This document shows positions 35,940 through 46,400 of a DNA stretch of 64,000 nucleotides, in pieces. The position numbers were made by a program, and so were the translations under genes. The stretch's first letter is position 1. Every line of letters begins with the position of its first letter. The DNA comes from Sanguinoderma infundibulare (Eukaryota > Basidiomycota > Agaricomycetes > Polyporales > Polyporaceae). The notes below the pieces were generated by a model. That model was not told where the DNA came from and ran no database searches. It worked only from the letters and a program-made list of their open reading frames with translations. Where the stretch lies: contig JAVLRN010000003.1 of NCBI GenBank assembly GCA_032821775.1, forward strand, positions 744,001 through 808,000. The letters run 5' to 3'.

Positions 35940-36165
35940 TCCAATGAACATGGACAGGGAGGTCTTATAAGACTGTAGAAGATATAGAGATTGAGTACAG
36001 AATGATCATTCCAAGTCCCAGAACTGCATGTATATATACATAAAAAAACAATACCAGTAACTAGAGCCTGGAGCATAAACTATATGTTATGAAGCATGCA
36101 CAAATATATAATGCAAGCTATTTACACAGAGTCTGATTAATATAAAGAGAATAGAAGTAAAAAGT
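35940..36165 (-). repeat. Ty1/copia-type LTR copy (diverged)
   Basis: On the minus strand it reads like the LTR at 36276-36473: shared blocks are ttctctttatattaatcaga, cataacatatagttt and actggtattgtt..atgtatatatacatg. It is a second, diverged copy in the same orientation, separated from the first by a MITE end fragment. Confidence 0.55.
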
Positions 36166-36173
36166 GACATACT

Positions 36174-36275
36174 TACAGCTGAACATGGATATGGGTTTCT
36201 TGCAGATATATCCATATTTATCCAGATCTGGATCCATGGGTATGAGTCTTGTGGGTGGTGCATGTTAGAGATGAG
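36174..36275 (+). mobile_element. Terminal fragment of the hAT-like MITE family
   Basis: Starts acagctgaacatggatatgggtttcttgcag, the same ~100 bp as the left end of the element at 42803. It ends where the copia LTR sequence resumes. Confidence 0.6.
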
Positions 36276-36473
36276 AATGTGAGTAATAAATAATTATTTT
36301 GAAGTCCATGAGCACATGTATATATACATGAGTGAACAATATCAGTAGCTACTACCAGAAGCTTGTATCATGATATGTTATGTAGAGTGTACAAAGCTAC
36401 AAAGGAAATCATTTATATAAAGAGATGTGATTAATACAAAGAACTAAAAGGTGTAAAGCATCCTACTACATCA
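36276..36473 (-). repeat. LTR of a Ty1/copia element
   Basis: Begins at 36473 on the minus strand right after a purine tract (gaggggaag), as expected for a 3' LTR following pol. Downstream it matches the diverged copy at 35940-36165. Confidence 0.55.
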
Positions 36474-36479
36474 CTTCCC

Positions 36480-36865
36480 CTCAACTCAGCACCAGTAGGA
36501 TGCCAAGTTGCATTTGCAAGGTTTGGAAACAGTCACATGGGAGGGCTTTCATAAACAGATATGCTGAATTCACATCTGTGAAACAATATTTGAGGTAGAT
36601 CATTTCAGTGATAATATATTCACATATGAAGTAATGTCAAATGTTGATATGCTTTGAGTGTGAGTGTTGCACATTGTCCTTGGATAGCTCAATTGCAGAT
36701 TTGTTGTCTACATTAAGCATGGTGGCTTCATTCTGTGTAAAGGAGAGTTCAGCCAGCCAGCATTGTGCACATCCAGATTATATGGTGCATGGTATAAGAG
36801 GTGGCCATATACTCTAAAGAAAGTGCAACCATGGTCTGCTTCTTTATGCTTCAAGAGACAACCAT
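36480..36865 (-). pseudogene. Ty1/copia RNase H fragment
   Basis: Minus-strand reading gives KKQTMVALSLEYMATSYTMH, then VDNKSAIELSKDNVQHSHSK and YCFTDVNSAYLFMKALPCD. These are the conserved RNase H end of copia pol (equivalents of TVALSSTEAEYMA, DNQSAI, H-x-RTKHI and TKAL). In-frame stops and small shifts break it. It is followed by a polypurine tract and the LTR at 36473. Confidence 0.8.
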
Positions 36866-36939
36866 GTTCTTAACCAGAAATGCATACCTTAAGATTTATC
36901 AGAATGGGATATTCAGACTGTAAGTTTGCCCTCACTTCC

Positions 36940-37135
36940 TGCCTCTCCCCCTGTGCACCCCATCTCTTTCTCATAGGCTGTGGCACAGGTATGAGTAACC
37001 TGTGTGGGTCAGCATAGGTTTTCAGTATGGGTGCAGGTGCAGGTTGGGCTTGGCCAACCTGAGGGCAAACCTGCACCCATGGTGCGAGTTTGCAGATACA
37101 GGTGCCGATATAGGCACCTACACCCTTTGAGTGTA
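36940..37135. repeat. GCAGGT/ACCTGC-rich dispersed repeat
   Basis: Contains ggtgcaggtgcaggtt, cctgcacccatggtgcgagtttgcagatacaggtgcc and similar units in both orientations. Related blocks occur at 37530-37640, 38080-38165, 42830-42960 and 50820-51000, tied to the ends of the MITE family. Confidence 0.5.
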
Positions 37136-37300
37136 ACTAATCTTGACTGCTTATCTTGCAGCAACTTCTGTTGACATTGAGCACATTTTCAGCCATGGCC
37201 AGCTGTTGCTTAGCTATGAACATCATTGACACCCATGATGCTTGCAAGGCTGCCCAGTTGTCAAACATTGAGAATGGTAAGGGGTTAGACTTTGAGATGT
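37136..37300 (+). pseudogene. hAT transposase C-terminal (dimerisation) fragment
   Basis: Plus-strand reading gives LTAYLAATSVDIEHIFSHGQ and LLLSYEHH, matching the hAT C-terminal pattern in which a Y/L-A-x-x-A-T-S-x-x-x-E-R-x-F-S-x-G-x-x-L core is diagnostic. Stops follow at once. It is probably a remnant of the autonomous partner of the hAT-like MITEs nearby. Confidence 0.65.
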
Positions 37301-37519
37301 AGGATGGGTCATACCAACTGCACAAAAATTTAGCATGCTCTACAGCTAAAGCATGAGCTCAGCTATGCATTTAGATTCTAAGCTAGCATAGATAGTATCC
37401 AGATCTACAGTGTTCAGAACCAGAAAAAAAGAATGCAAATGTTTGCTATGGACCTACATATATGTACTGTGTACTGGTGTACAAATTCATCTGGTCAACC
37501 TGTATCCACGACACCCATG

Positions 37520-37650
37520 ATATCCAGTGCTAACATCCATAACCTGTAGATACCTGTGGGTTATGGGTACAGATTTTTCACAGGTCCAGGTCCAGGTCAG
37601 GTCTCAGACACCTGCAGGTTCATCAGTGCCACAGCCTACTTTCTCAAGAC
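37520..37650 (+). repeat. Dispersed repeat copy A
   Basis: The block ggttatgggtacagatttttcacaggtccaggt..acacctgcaggttcatcagtgccacagcct is shared with 38085-38165 in the same orientation. Confidence 0.55.
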
Positions 37651-38084
37651 TCACCTTCCTGTGCTTTCCCTTGTTTTATGCATGTACTATGTCCCTGTCT
37701 CTCTCATGCTTGTATCTATGGGGAGGTGCTGCTGGCACAGCTGGCAGAACATGCCCAAGGTGGTTGTAAGCTTAGCCATTTATACTTAAATTTTGGACAT
37801 TTATGGGACTCTGAACCTTGCACTCAGAGTCTCAGATACTTTGTGTGTCTGTTCTTGGTGGGAAAGAGTGATGCTCACCTCTCAGACCCATGGTCAGTTG
37901 ACTGTGTGCATCTGGATGAGCTTGCTTGCTACTTTCTCAATGAGAGCAGCTCAAAACTTTTATTGACATATAAAAATTTCTATAAAAGTATATATTGTGG
38001 TGTAAATCCATGCATGAACTCATACATTGATGGGTGTGGGTTGTACCTGTGGCGCCCAGCACTTACCACCTGCATCTGAGTGAA

Positions 38085-38165
38085 CCTGTGGGTTGTGGAT
38101 GCAGATAATTCTCAGGTGCAGGTGCAGGTCATGTCTGTGACACCTGTGGGTTCACCTATGCTACA
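38085..38165 (+). repeat. Dispersed repeat copy B
   Basis: Same block as 37520-37650: gtgggttgtggatgcagataattctcaggtgcaggt..acacctgtgggttcacctatgctacagcct. Confidence 0.55.
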
Positions 38166-38189
38166 GCCTATGACAGGCTGGTCCTTCCA

Positions 38190-38420
38190 GGGAGTAGAGT
38201 ATACTACACTTGTCAAAGCAGTTAAGATAGTTGGAGCTCACTACAACATTAATGATAAATATGTCGACTGGTTGCTGGCAGTGGTTAGTGACATAGTTAG
38301 AAAGAACCTCTTCACAGCATACAACCAGCTTAGCAACAAAATGTATGAGCACTGGAACATGGCAGTCCTTGAGCATAGTGAACTCACCACTGAGCAAAAA
38401 CACTTCATTACTCACTGATA
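38190..38420 (+). pseudogene. Chromovirus gag fragment
   Basis: Encodes EYTTLVKAVKIVGAHYNIND and YNQLSNKMYEHWNMAVLEHS, closely matching the start of the gag of the chromovirus at 45,010-45,240 (EEYGTLKEVVKAAETHYSVH.. and YDQLGNKMYEHRNMAVLEQT). The copy is cut off on both sides. Confidence 0.75.
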
Positions 38421-38515
38421 CACTATCTCAGGGCCTGTCAACAGTTAAGATGATGGAGGGCTGAGGAAGGTGAGGTGAGTCAGAGCCACATCACTAGTGT
38501 GAAGGGGCAAGTACA
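38415..38515 (+). repeat. Short dispersed repeat next to the 468 bp LTR
   Basis: The block gatacactatctcagggcctgtcaacagttaag..agggctgagg..gtcagagccacatcactagtgt is repeated in diverged form at about 40682-40790. Confidence 0.5.
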
Positions 38516-38982
38516 TGTTGTGACTGACCATCAAACAAGGATCAGAGAAGACTTACAAGGCAGGCAAGAGCATTGATGAGCACTTGTGCAGTGAGACTGG
38601 AGCAAGGCTCAACAGTCAGGACTGGAGACAAGGTATATTGAGTGAGGTAAATGAGCAAAATATACATTGAGGCATACCTGGAGACAAGAGGTCAAAACTG
38701 GGTCTCCAGGTAGCAAGTATAGGGGTTTATATACAAGAGTGAAACAATATAAATTACTGAAAAAAGATAACTATGGACACAGGAAACAAGGGAGACAGAA
38801 CAATAGCACTTTATACACAATAGGAAAGCTGTTGTACTATCAAACAATAATGTGAGAATGAAAGTTCAGAGAACAAGAATGAGTTGTAACCACAGTAAAA
38901 TAAAGATCAATGTCCAGAAAAAGGAAACAGATAAAATAAGAAAAAGATGCTTAGATAAGCACCACATGGACCATTCATGACA
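38516..38982 (-). repeat. LTR of the 468 bp family (minus orientation)
   Basis: Starts TGTCATGAATGG at 38982 on the minus strand and ends CAACA at 38516; 467 bp. A purine tract (aggaggggggtac) lies immediately outside its start, so this is the 3' LTR of a minus-strand gypsy element whose pol remnants lie at 39470-39712 and 42105-42460. It matches, over its whole length, the interrupted plus-strand copy at 42558-42802 plus 51010-51232. Confidence 0.85.
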
Positions 38983-39344
38983 GTACCCCCCTCCTAAGGA
39001 TTATGTCTTCATGGTTGTGTCCTTTGGTTGTGAGGGTTGAGTGCATCAGAGAATTTAGAGTAAAAGTTCATAACATGTTGTGGTGCATTGGTTAAGTCAT
39101 CTGCACTTTTTCAACTATTGTGTTCTGAACCTCATTGTTTTCACTGCACTAGGTACTGCAACTTCTTCCACTGCCCATACCATCGAGATTCTAGTATCTT
39201 TTCAACTTTATACTTCTTTTCTTCTTTAACTTCTATTGAGGCAGGCTTAGGTGGGTGTTGGCTGCAAAACTGACTCTCTTTGTGTGGTAAGAATATAGAG
39301 ATGTGGAACACTGGGTGCATTGTGATGTCTTTGGAGAGCTTTAG

Positions 39345-39465
39345 CTAAAACCTAACCTGTTATCTTTTATAAAATGGCTGATTCAGATTTGCAGCTGATT
39401 TATAATGTAGGTATCTGAACCTACAAGTTATTAATCTATAGGCAATTCTGCTGCACCTTCAGAGT
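39345..39465 (-). repeat. Inverted partial copy of the MITE at 39727-40132
   Basis: The block ttataaaatggctgattcagatttgcagctgatttataat..gtaggtatc..aagttattaatctataggcaat is the reverse complement, with changes, of about 39745-39880. Confidence 0.65.
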
Positions 39466-39469
39466 TGAT

Positions 39470-39712
39470 CTTCTTTGTGCAGAAAATCAGATGGATCATC
39501 TTCCCATGCTGGTCAGTGATCAGCTGCAGTGCATTGTACTCCCCCACTTTGGGCAGTCCAACAATGAAGTTAGAAGTCACTATTTATCCAGGACCATCAG
39601 GGATTTTATTCAGTTAGAGAGGATCTTGTAGTTTGGCATGCAAGGCTTTACCACATCAACAAGTGTCACAGGTCTTGACATACTCCTTGATGAACTTGAC
39701 CATCCCTGGCCA
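39470..39712 (-). pseudogene. Ty3/gypsy integrase fragment
   Basis: Minus strand reads WPGMVKFIKEYVKTCDTC, the second half of the integrase HHCC zinc finger. Then, with stops and shifts, come IPDGPG, FIVGLPKVGEYNALQLITDQ and HGKMIHLIFCTKKI, the integrase core start. It continues the pol fragment at 42105-42460 after a gap of about 2.4 kb filled by insertions. Confidence 0.75.
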
Positions 39713-39726
39713 TCAATAGTTACATA

Positions 39727-40132
39727 TAAGGCTAAACATAGGTTCACATTATTTCACAGGTAACTTAGACCTGACCTGCAGTATTGCCTATAGGTTAATA
39801 ACTTATAAGTTTTGATACCTATATTATGAATCAGCTGCAGATCTGAATCATCCATTTTATACAATATTACAGGTTAATTTTCAGATCATCTGCAGAGTGA
39901 CCTGTGTGTTTTATTATCTATAAATAATTATTATGCTCGTTAACATCTTTATTCACTATTTATAGTCTGTTTGCAACTATTTAGTAAAATCAATAATGTA
40001 ACCTATGATTCATAGGTCTTTGATTTGTGAGTGTAGATTTGATTCATACAGTTTTCAATCAAAGTTGCAAAGACTGACAAACTCACAGGTTAAGATCTGA
40101 ATCAACTATAAGTTAACCTATGTTCAGCCCTA
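39727..40132. mobile_element. hAT-like MITE, 406 bp
   Basis: Ends are inverted repeats: TAAGGCTAAACATAGGTTCAC at the left and GTTAACCTATGTTCAGCCCTA at the right. It is flanked by gttacata (39719-39726) and gttatgca (40133-40140), an 8 bp duplication differing only by transitions, as hAT elements make. It lies exactly at the edge of the split gypsy integrase. Its right half is shared with 51780-51927. Confidence 0.7.
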
Positions 40133-40140
40133 GTTATGCA

Positions 40141-40850
40141 TGACTAACTTGACTGTTTTCCATTGCCCAGGGTGCCCAGCTGTGACAGCAAAGACTGGCA
40201 CCACAGACTAAGCAGGAAATATGAAGGAGGATACTCACCAGCTACTGGGACAGCAGTACCAGAAGGGCAAGAGGGTGGCCTGCATGTTGGAATACAGCAA
40301 ACATAAAGAGTGCACACAAGGGTGCCAGTGGCCATACCATTAAATGGCTGGTGTCATCATGGGATAGGGTACATGGACAAGGGCAGGGGATGATCAGAGG
40401 GAAGATGATGTGGTGTGTACCCTAAGGAGATCATAATGAAATTAATAATATAAACTCTCTATCCAAACTCTATATCCTAGACCATGTGTCAAAGGCCTGC
40501 TGTCCATGCCCCACCCATGAGGTGAAGGTCCCCTGTACTGTACACAGACATAAAAGTGCAGGCAATGTGCTGTGAAGGATGGAGTGCCAAAAGGTGGATG
40601 TGCCAGTTGGTGATAGGTACAGAGAGGCTAAAGGGTTGGTAGGTGTAGAGAGGTCAGAACAACTGTAAGAGGTGATGCAGTGATACACCATCTCAGAGTC
40701 TGTAGACAGTCAGAGTGACTGAGGGCTGAAAGAGATGAGGTCAGAGCGATGTCACCAATGTCAGGGGGGTGAGTATGGTCTCAAGTTCCCCTTGGTCATG
40801 ACTATAACAAGTATCAGAAGGTGGGTAAAGGAGAGTGTGAAGTCGTAAGT
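40141..40850. other. Repeat-derived sequence without a gene
   Basis: CpG-poor sequence. The part about 40682-40790 is a diverged copy of 38415-38515; nothing coding is seen in the remainder. Confidence 0.4.
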
Positions 40851-41785
40851 TGCACAGTCACATGGTTGGACTGTCACAGTCACTGTGTTATAGTCAGACT
40901 GTCACAGGTCACAAGTTGCAAAGTTGTAGTAGAAGCTGAAGAGAGATGAAAGATATCAAAAGGTGGAGGAGGAGGAAAGAAGCTGCAGGAAGGTTGCACA
41001 ATATGTTGCTGTCATGGTCAGAGTGTTACAGTTGCAATATTGCAATGTTGTGGTCATAACATTGCCATGTCACAGTCATGGTCACACTTAGAGAAATGAG
41101 TAGTGAACAGTGGGAGGTGGAAGATTGCATGTCCCAGATGGTAGAGAGAGGGGTTAAGTACATCAGAGACAGTAGCTATGCTCAAAGATAAACACAAAGT
41201 CCAGATCAGAATCCCTCTGAAACTCCTGCTCCTCTTAACAGTGCTTGACATAGTTACATGATCACATCACACAGTTGCATTGCATGGTTGCATTATGCAA
41301 TTGAGTCACATGGTCACATTGTGCAATCATGTTGCATAGTTGCAGTTGCACAGTCATGTGACTCAATTGACTTTAAAATTCATGGCCAGTGTTTATCATG
41401 TAAGAGAGATTTGTGAGGGACAAACTGCTACCATGCACTCTGCACAACAGAGAGGAGATCCAGGAGACTTAACTTGTAATCCAACATTCAACTACTGTGA
41501 TGATTGGCAGGGATGGTTGGGCTGAGTTGTGATACCTGCAGAATTCAGGTCTGATTGGAGTCTTCAATGGTTTAGTCTTGATGCAGTGTTATTGCATGTG
41601 AGGGCCTTTGTGCAGTTGCATTGCATGATCACATTATACAGTTGTGTTGCACTATGTCTTGACTATACTGCATCACAGGTTATGTCACAGGTCACATCAC
41701 AGGTTGCATTGCAGGTTACATCACAGGTCATGTCATACAGTCACATCACAGGTTGTGTTGCATGGCTTGAGAGCTGCCAGTGACA
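40850..41785. repeat. TG/CA-rich degenerate short tandem repeats
   Basis: Irregular 10-15 bp units such as gtcacagtca, catggttgcatt and gttacatcacag fill 40855-41080, 41265-41370 and 41600-41775. An inverted pair caattgagtcacatgg/tcatgtgactcaattg spans about 41299-41370. The pattern is almost free of CpG. Confidence 0.6.
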
Positions 41786-42104
41786 GGTTTCTACACTTGA
41801 AGATTTTAGGTGTGCATCAGTGGCATAAAATGGAAGAGAAGAAGCTGCAGTGTAGAAATGTAAGAAAAGGTCAGCCAGTGACCTGGACATAAAGAATGTA
41901 GTTATTATGAGGTCATGGTGCCAGAAATAGTGTCATAGTCATAAGGATGACAGGAATGAAAAAGGAATGAAACTGGTCATGCAACCAGAGGTGAAACCAT
42001 GAATAGAAGGCAGTCCCACTGGACCTGCAACTACCTTGGTCATTTAACTATAGGGAAAGGTCATGTGTGACCCCATATACCATTTACTATGACACCAGCT
42101 AGTG
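41786..42104. other. CpG-poor sequence, no feature identified
   Basis: Minus strand continues past the gypsy pol fragment but loses similarity; nothing is recognised. Confidence 0.3.
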
Positions 42105-42460
42105 AGAGGTTGTGGTGGATACATACAATCTAGGCCTGAAGCTTATCATCTTTTAGAACATAGACCTTTCCTCTATATAAGAGTAGGCCCTGTTCAATGT
42201 TCCATTTGATGAGGTCACTCTAGAGACATGCTGGTCCAAGACTGTTGATCTTTTACAATACTTCCACTACCTCCTGCTCACACTCTCAGCACTTATGGAT
42301 ACACTTGAGCAAGGCTTTCTCTGACACCACCAACAGATGCCCTTCCTTTGCTACAAGGATTTTGAAACAATCAGGTGGTAATAAAACTCGGTTCAGATTA
42401 TCATCAGTGTCCTCCTTCTGGTGATCAGGACAATATGACAGTGTGTCTGCTCTATCATTG
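42105..42460 (-). pseudogene. Ty3/gypsy pol fragment (end of RNase H to start of integrase)
   Basis: Minus strand reads NDRADTLSYCPDHQKEDTDD, the end of the gypsy RNase H/connection region (cf. N-x-A-D-x-L-S-R-R-P-D). It continues to IKWNIEQGLLLYRGKVYVLK and IHHNLSLAG, the first two His of the integrase zinc finger. Then it breaks. The rest of the zinc finger is at 39712-39470. At 42461 it is cut by the end of a MITE. Confidence 0.75.
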
Positions 42461-42557
42461 TAAGGCTGGGCATAGGTGTGGTTCAATGCATGGGTCAATC
42501 TGACATACACCAGCACTTAACCTATAGGTAGCAGATCTATAGGTGCAGGCCATCTAT
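42461..42557 (+). mobile_element. Truncated MITE end
   Basis: Starts TAAGGCTGGGCATAGGTG, the family terminus, directly at the break of the gypsy pol fragment. It runs to the start of the 468 bp LTR at 42558. Confidence 0.55.
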
Positions 42558-42802
42558 GTTATGAATGGTCCATGTGGCACTTATCTAAGTGCTCTTTTCC
42601 TTATCTTATCTGTTTCTTTTCCTGGACATTGATCTTTATCTTATTGTGGTTATAACTCATCCTTGTTCTTTGAACTTTCATTCTCATGCTATTGTTCAAT
42701 AGTACAATAGCTCCTTTATTGTCTACAAAGTACTATTGTTCTGTCTCTCTTGTTTTTCACATTTATAGTAACCTTTTGTTCAGTAGTTTCTATTGTCTTG
42801 CT
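42558..42802 (+). repeat. 468 bp LTR (plus), first part
   Basis: Starts TGTTATGAATGG and aligns with the first half of the LTR at 38982-38516. It stops at gtcttgct (42795-42802), where a hAT-like element is inserted. The second part resumes at 51010. Confidence 0.85.
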
Positions 42803-43504
42803 TAAGGCTGAATGTGAGTATAGGTTTCTTGCAGGTATATCCATATATACCTGAATCTGGACCTGTAGGTATAGGTCTTGTGGATATGGGTATCTGGTGC
42901 ATGAGTTAGACACAGATCCAGGTCAGAGGTTTTGGGGTCATGGGTTACCTGCAGGTTATCTATGGTTTTTTTTTAAAGAAAATAAGTAGTCTGTATATCT
43001 TCAATGAGTGCTCTGTATGATCTATTTTTCCACAATAAGTGCAACAGAGACTGATTGTTTGATCAAACGATGATTAGATGTGCTGCCTTCAGCCTTCTCT
43101 AGCCTATGCCAGTGCTTAAACCTTGCATCTGATCTGGAGTTTGACTTATATATGAGGATACATAGTTATTTTATAGCCCTAATTTTATCATAGTCATAGA
43201 GATTTTTATTGTCAGCTTCCATAACATTGGATAAGTGAGCCTTATGGCACACTGCATATATGGTGCTTATTGATGCATTCCAGATGTGTCTATCTCTTCT
43301 TTTCACTTACCTTCACCTCTTTGCAGCAGCTTGCAGGCCACTCAATAGTATTTATACAATTGTGCTCTTGTCAAAGAACCTTGTTTTTGCTAGTTCTGAT
43401 AGGGCACTTATCTTTTGAGACTAGCATTATTGACAGAGGAGGACGTAAACAGTAAGAGGGAATCAAAGAGGTGTACACATACTATGTAGTAATCTCAGTA
43501 GTAT

Positions 43505-44026
43505 TGTCACAGTTATTCACACCACATTTGGCAATGTTCCATTCCTGAAGATCAGCACAGTCCAGACAGCATTTATCATTATCTTCCATCCTATCTTATC
43601 TGGGGGTGTGACCCCAGATGCTGTTTATCATATCTTATCTCTCAAGGCTGATCCAGAAAGAGCCTGGTTCTGGTCCATTATGGTCATTGGTCATTGTTAT
43701 GTAAATAGGTTCTCCTAGCCTCATAGTGGCCTCATGGCAGCCTCATTGTTCCCTCATATATGTATCAAATGTGACCACATAAGGACATGGTCTGTGCACC
43801 CTTCTGTAATAGTATATAAGGGCTGTGAAGAGAGACTCAGAGATCTTAGATTCTGTCTCTTGTTCTCTCCCCCCTCCACTGTAGGCAGCTTAACAGCCCC
43901 TGCCACCAGTCATCTTCCTGTCTAGACAATCTATCACCTTTGCCTCTGTCCACTCTACTGTGTGTCAGCTTACACCAGTAAGCTTTGTTTTTGTTTTGTT
44001 TGTAGCATAGTTGCTTGGCTGTGACA
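43505..44026 (+). repeat. 5' LTR of the chromovirus
   Basis: 522 bp, TGTCAC..TGTGACA. It contains a TATA-like tagtatataagggc at about 43808 and ends in a T-rich tract. It matches 50177-50698 over its whole length. Confidence 0.9.
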
Positions 44027-44222
44027 TTAGACAGAATCTCACACCTAGGCCCCTGGCTCAGTGCCCAAATCACTAGCCAGCCATCTCTCTTCTCCCTAGA
44101 AGTTTTATACATGTTTATCATTCCCTTCTCTCACTCTCTCCCAGGAGCAAGACCTCCAGGAGTTTACCTGTCATCACCACAAAAGACACAGTTATCTCCC
44201 AGTCCAGGATCAGATATCCTGT

Positions 44223-44654
44223 ATGCTTGAGAACTTAAAAGAGGATTGTCTTCATTACCATCCACAGAAACACACACCTCTAGTCTCACACCACAAGAGT
44301 CTACCTACACCCATCCTCTATACCAGACCTCTCCCTCCTACACCTCGCACCCAGACCTTTACACCTATTCCACCTGCTGTCCCAGCTGTCTCTTCCATTC
44401 CCTTTGTACACCGGATCTCTGCCCACCCAATCCCAGCTTTCAGCAGGGTCAACATTAATGACACCATCACCATCGTCGAGTTCAAGGTCAAGGCAGTCAT
44501 CACCCAGTTCCAAGCCATCTTTGACCATATCGGTAACCTTAAAGACTCTGACCCCAACAGGTACTTTGCACTTCACTGCATCACTGATCATCTCAAGTGG
44601 TACCTCGACAACCTTCAGACTTACGGACACACCTGGATCCATCGTCAGCACTGA
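44223..44654 (+). pseudogene. Leader ORF between LTR and gag, 143 codons
   Basis: An uninterrupted frame in the 820 bp between the 5' LTR and gag. The first half is Pro/His/Thr-rich (LPPTPRTQTFTPIPPAVPAV). The second is compact (INDTITIVEFKVKAVITQFQ..FDHIGNLKDSDPNRYFALHC). Its codons keep CpG (atcgtcgagttc, ttacggacac), unlike the surrounding element. I do not recognise it. It could be an element leader protein, a captured fragment or chance. Confidence 0.35.
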
Positions 44655-44845
44655 AATGTAGAGTGGTTCTGCAGGGATTTTGGAAAGATCAGGTTTTAGG
44701 GTTTAGGACAGAGCTTTGCTCAGATTGTAAATGCTATCACTGAGTTAGAGAAGTGTAGATATCTGGACTGAATTGTTTTGTAGTTTCCCTATCCTTTGGA
44801 GTTTGGAATACACCCCCCAGAGTTTATTATTAAGTTTTGCACAAC

Positions 44846-46400
44846 ATGTCTCGCTATGCTGCCCTAGCCCCAGATAACTTTAATCCAGTAACACCCCCTG
44901 GTCAGTCAAGCCACATTGGAGAAGACAACACCTCTAGGCCCCCATCCCATATCTCCACATACCCATCGCCTGCCCTTGAACCCATATATAAGCCATCCAA
45001 ATGAATGTTCAATGAGGAAGAATATGGTACCCTGAAAGAAGTGGTTAAGGCAGCAGAAACACACTATTCGGTTCACCCCCAGTACACTGACTGAATGTTG
45101 GCTGTAATTAATGATATGGTCAGAAAGGACCTCACCATGGCATACGATCAGCTTGGCAACAAGATGTACGAGCATCGGAACATGGCAGTCCTTGAGCAGA
45201 CCCAACTTGCTGAAAAGCAAAAGACCTTTGTCACTCACTTGGCTCTTCTTAAAGAGACAAACAACATTCAGAAATAAATCAATAACCTTAAGGAGGAAAA
45301 TGAGCAACTTCGCAAAGACTTTGATGTGCTCGACAACAACAATGTGGTCCTCATCAATGTCATCAAGCAGCTAAAGTCACAAGTGGCTGCCCTCACTGCT
45401 GCTTCCCCTGCCACTACTGTCCCCTTTATGACTACACCTGCTGCACCTGCATCCACTCTAGCTGGCAGTATGCACTGTCTCAAAGGTGGCTGACTCCTGA
45501 AAGTTTAAAGGTAAGACTCCAGACCTTATGGTAGAGCAATGGCTCCAGAAACTCAGCATCTGGTTCTGATACTAGAACATCATGAAGGAGGACAAGATCA
45601 CCACAGCCCTGATATTTTTGGAAGGAGGAACTCAGTCATATATGGACAACATTGCTCAGGCCACAGCAGACTAGTTACCTTTTGGCACATGGCAGCACTT
45701 CATCGACCAACTCAAGAGCAGCTACTGAGAGCTTGCACCTTAAAAGTCCACCCAGCAATATTTGAATGAGCTCTGTACCCGGTCCCACTCATCCATCACC
45801 TCATTTGTGGAGAACTTCTGCTGTTTTGCCATCAAGTCTGGCTACTCTGATGTGGAGCTCATTTACCACATTGATGCACAGTGCAAGGGAGACATCCATA
45901 CCACTATGGTCACACACCAGTCAATGCAGCCACACACTGTCCTGACTAAGTGGAAGAACTTCCTATACTGGGCCCTTGTGATTGAGATAAACTACTGAAG
46001 CAACAAGTACTCAAAGGCCAGCTCATCAAGAATGGCTAGAGATCCAGATACCATGGACATTGATGCAGTGTGCAAACTAGAGAAGCTGTCAAAGGAACAG
46101 GAGGACTGACTGTTAAAGAAGATGTGCTTCCACTGCAGCAAACACCCATACAAGCCTCATGAAAAGTGCTGCAACCTGATATATAAGGGCTGGTATGAGC
46201 TCTCTGACACCAAAGGGAAGGCCCCAGCTATCAGGATATAGACCATTGAGGAGGAAGGCAAGCCAGAAGACCAAGGCCGCATGGAGTTTGTCATCAATAC
46301 CCTCAAAGAGTTTAACTTAAAGAAGAGCAAGTTGGAGCAACAGGAGACCACTGTACAAATTGTCAAGATTGTTGAGCAGGATTTTTTTGAGTGAATGTAA
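44846..46400 (+). pseudogene. Chromovirus gag
   Basis: Starts MSRYAALAPDNFNPVTPPGQ and continues over stops through a coiled-coil-like part (NNLKEENEQLRKDFDVLDNN). Next is the retrotransposon gag domain (KTPDLMVEQWLQKLSIWF, LEGGTQSYMDNIAQATAD, FGTWQHFIDQLKSSY). A degenerate Cys/His knuckle (CFHCSKHPYKPHEKC) ends it. Many TGA stops and at least one frame change occur. Confidence 0.8.
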
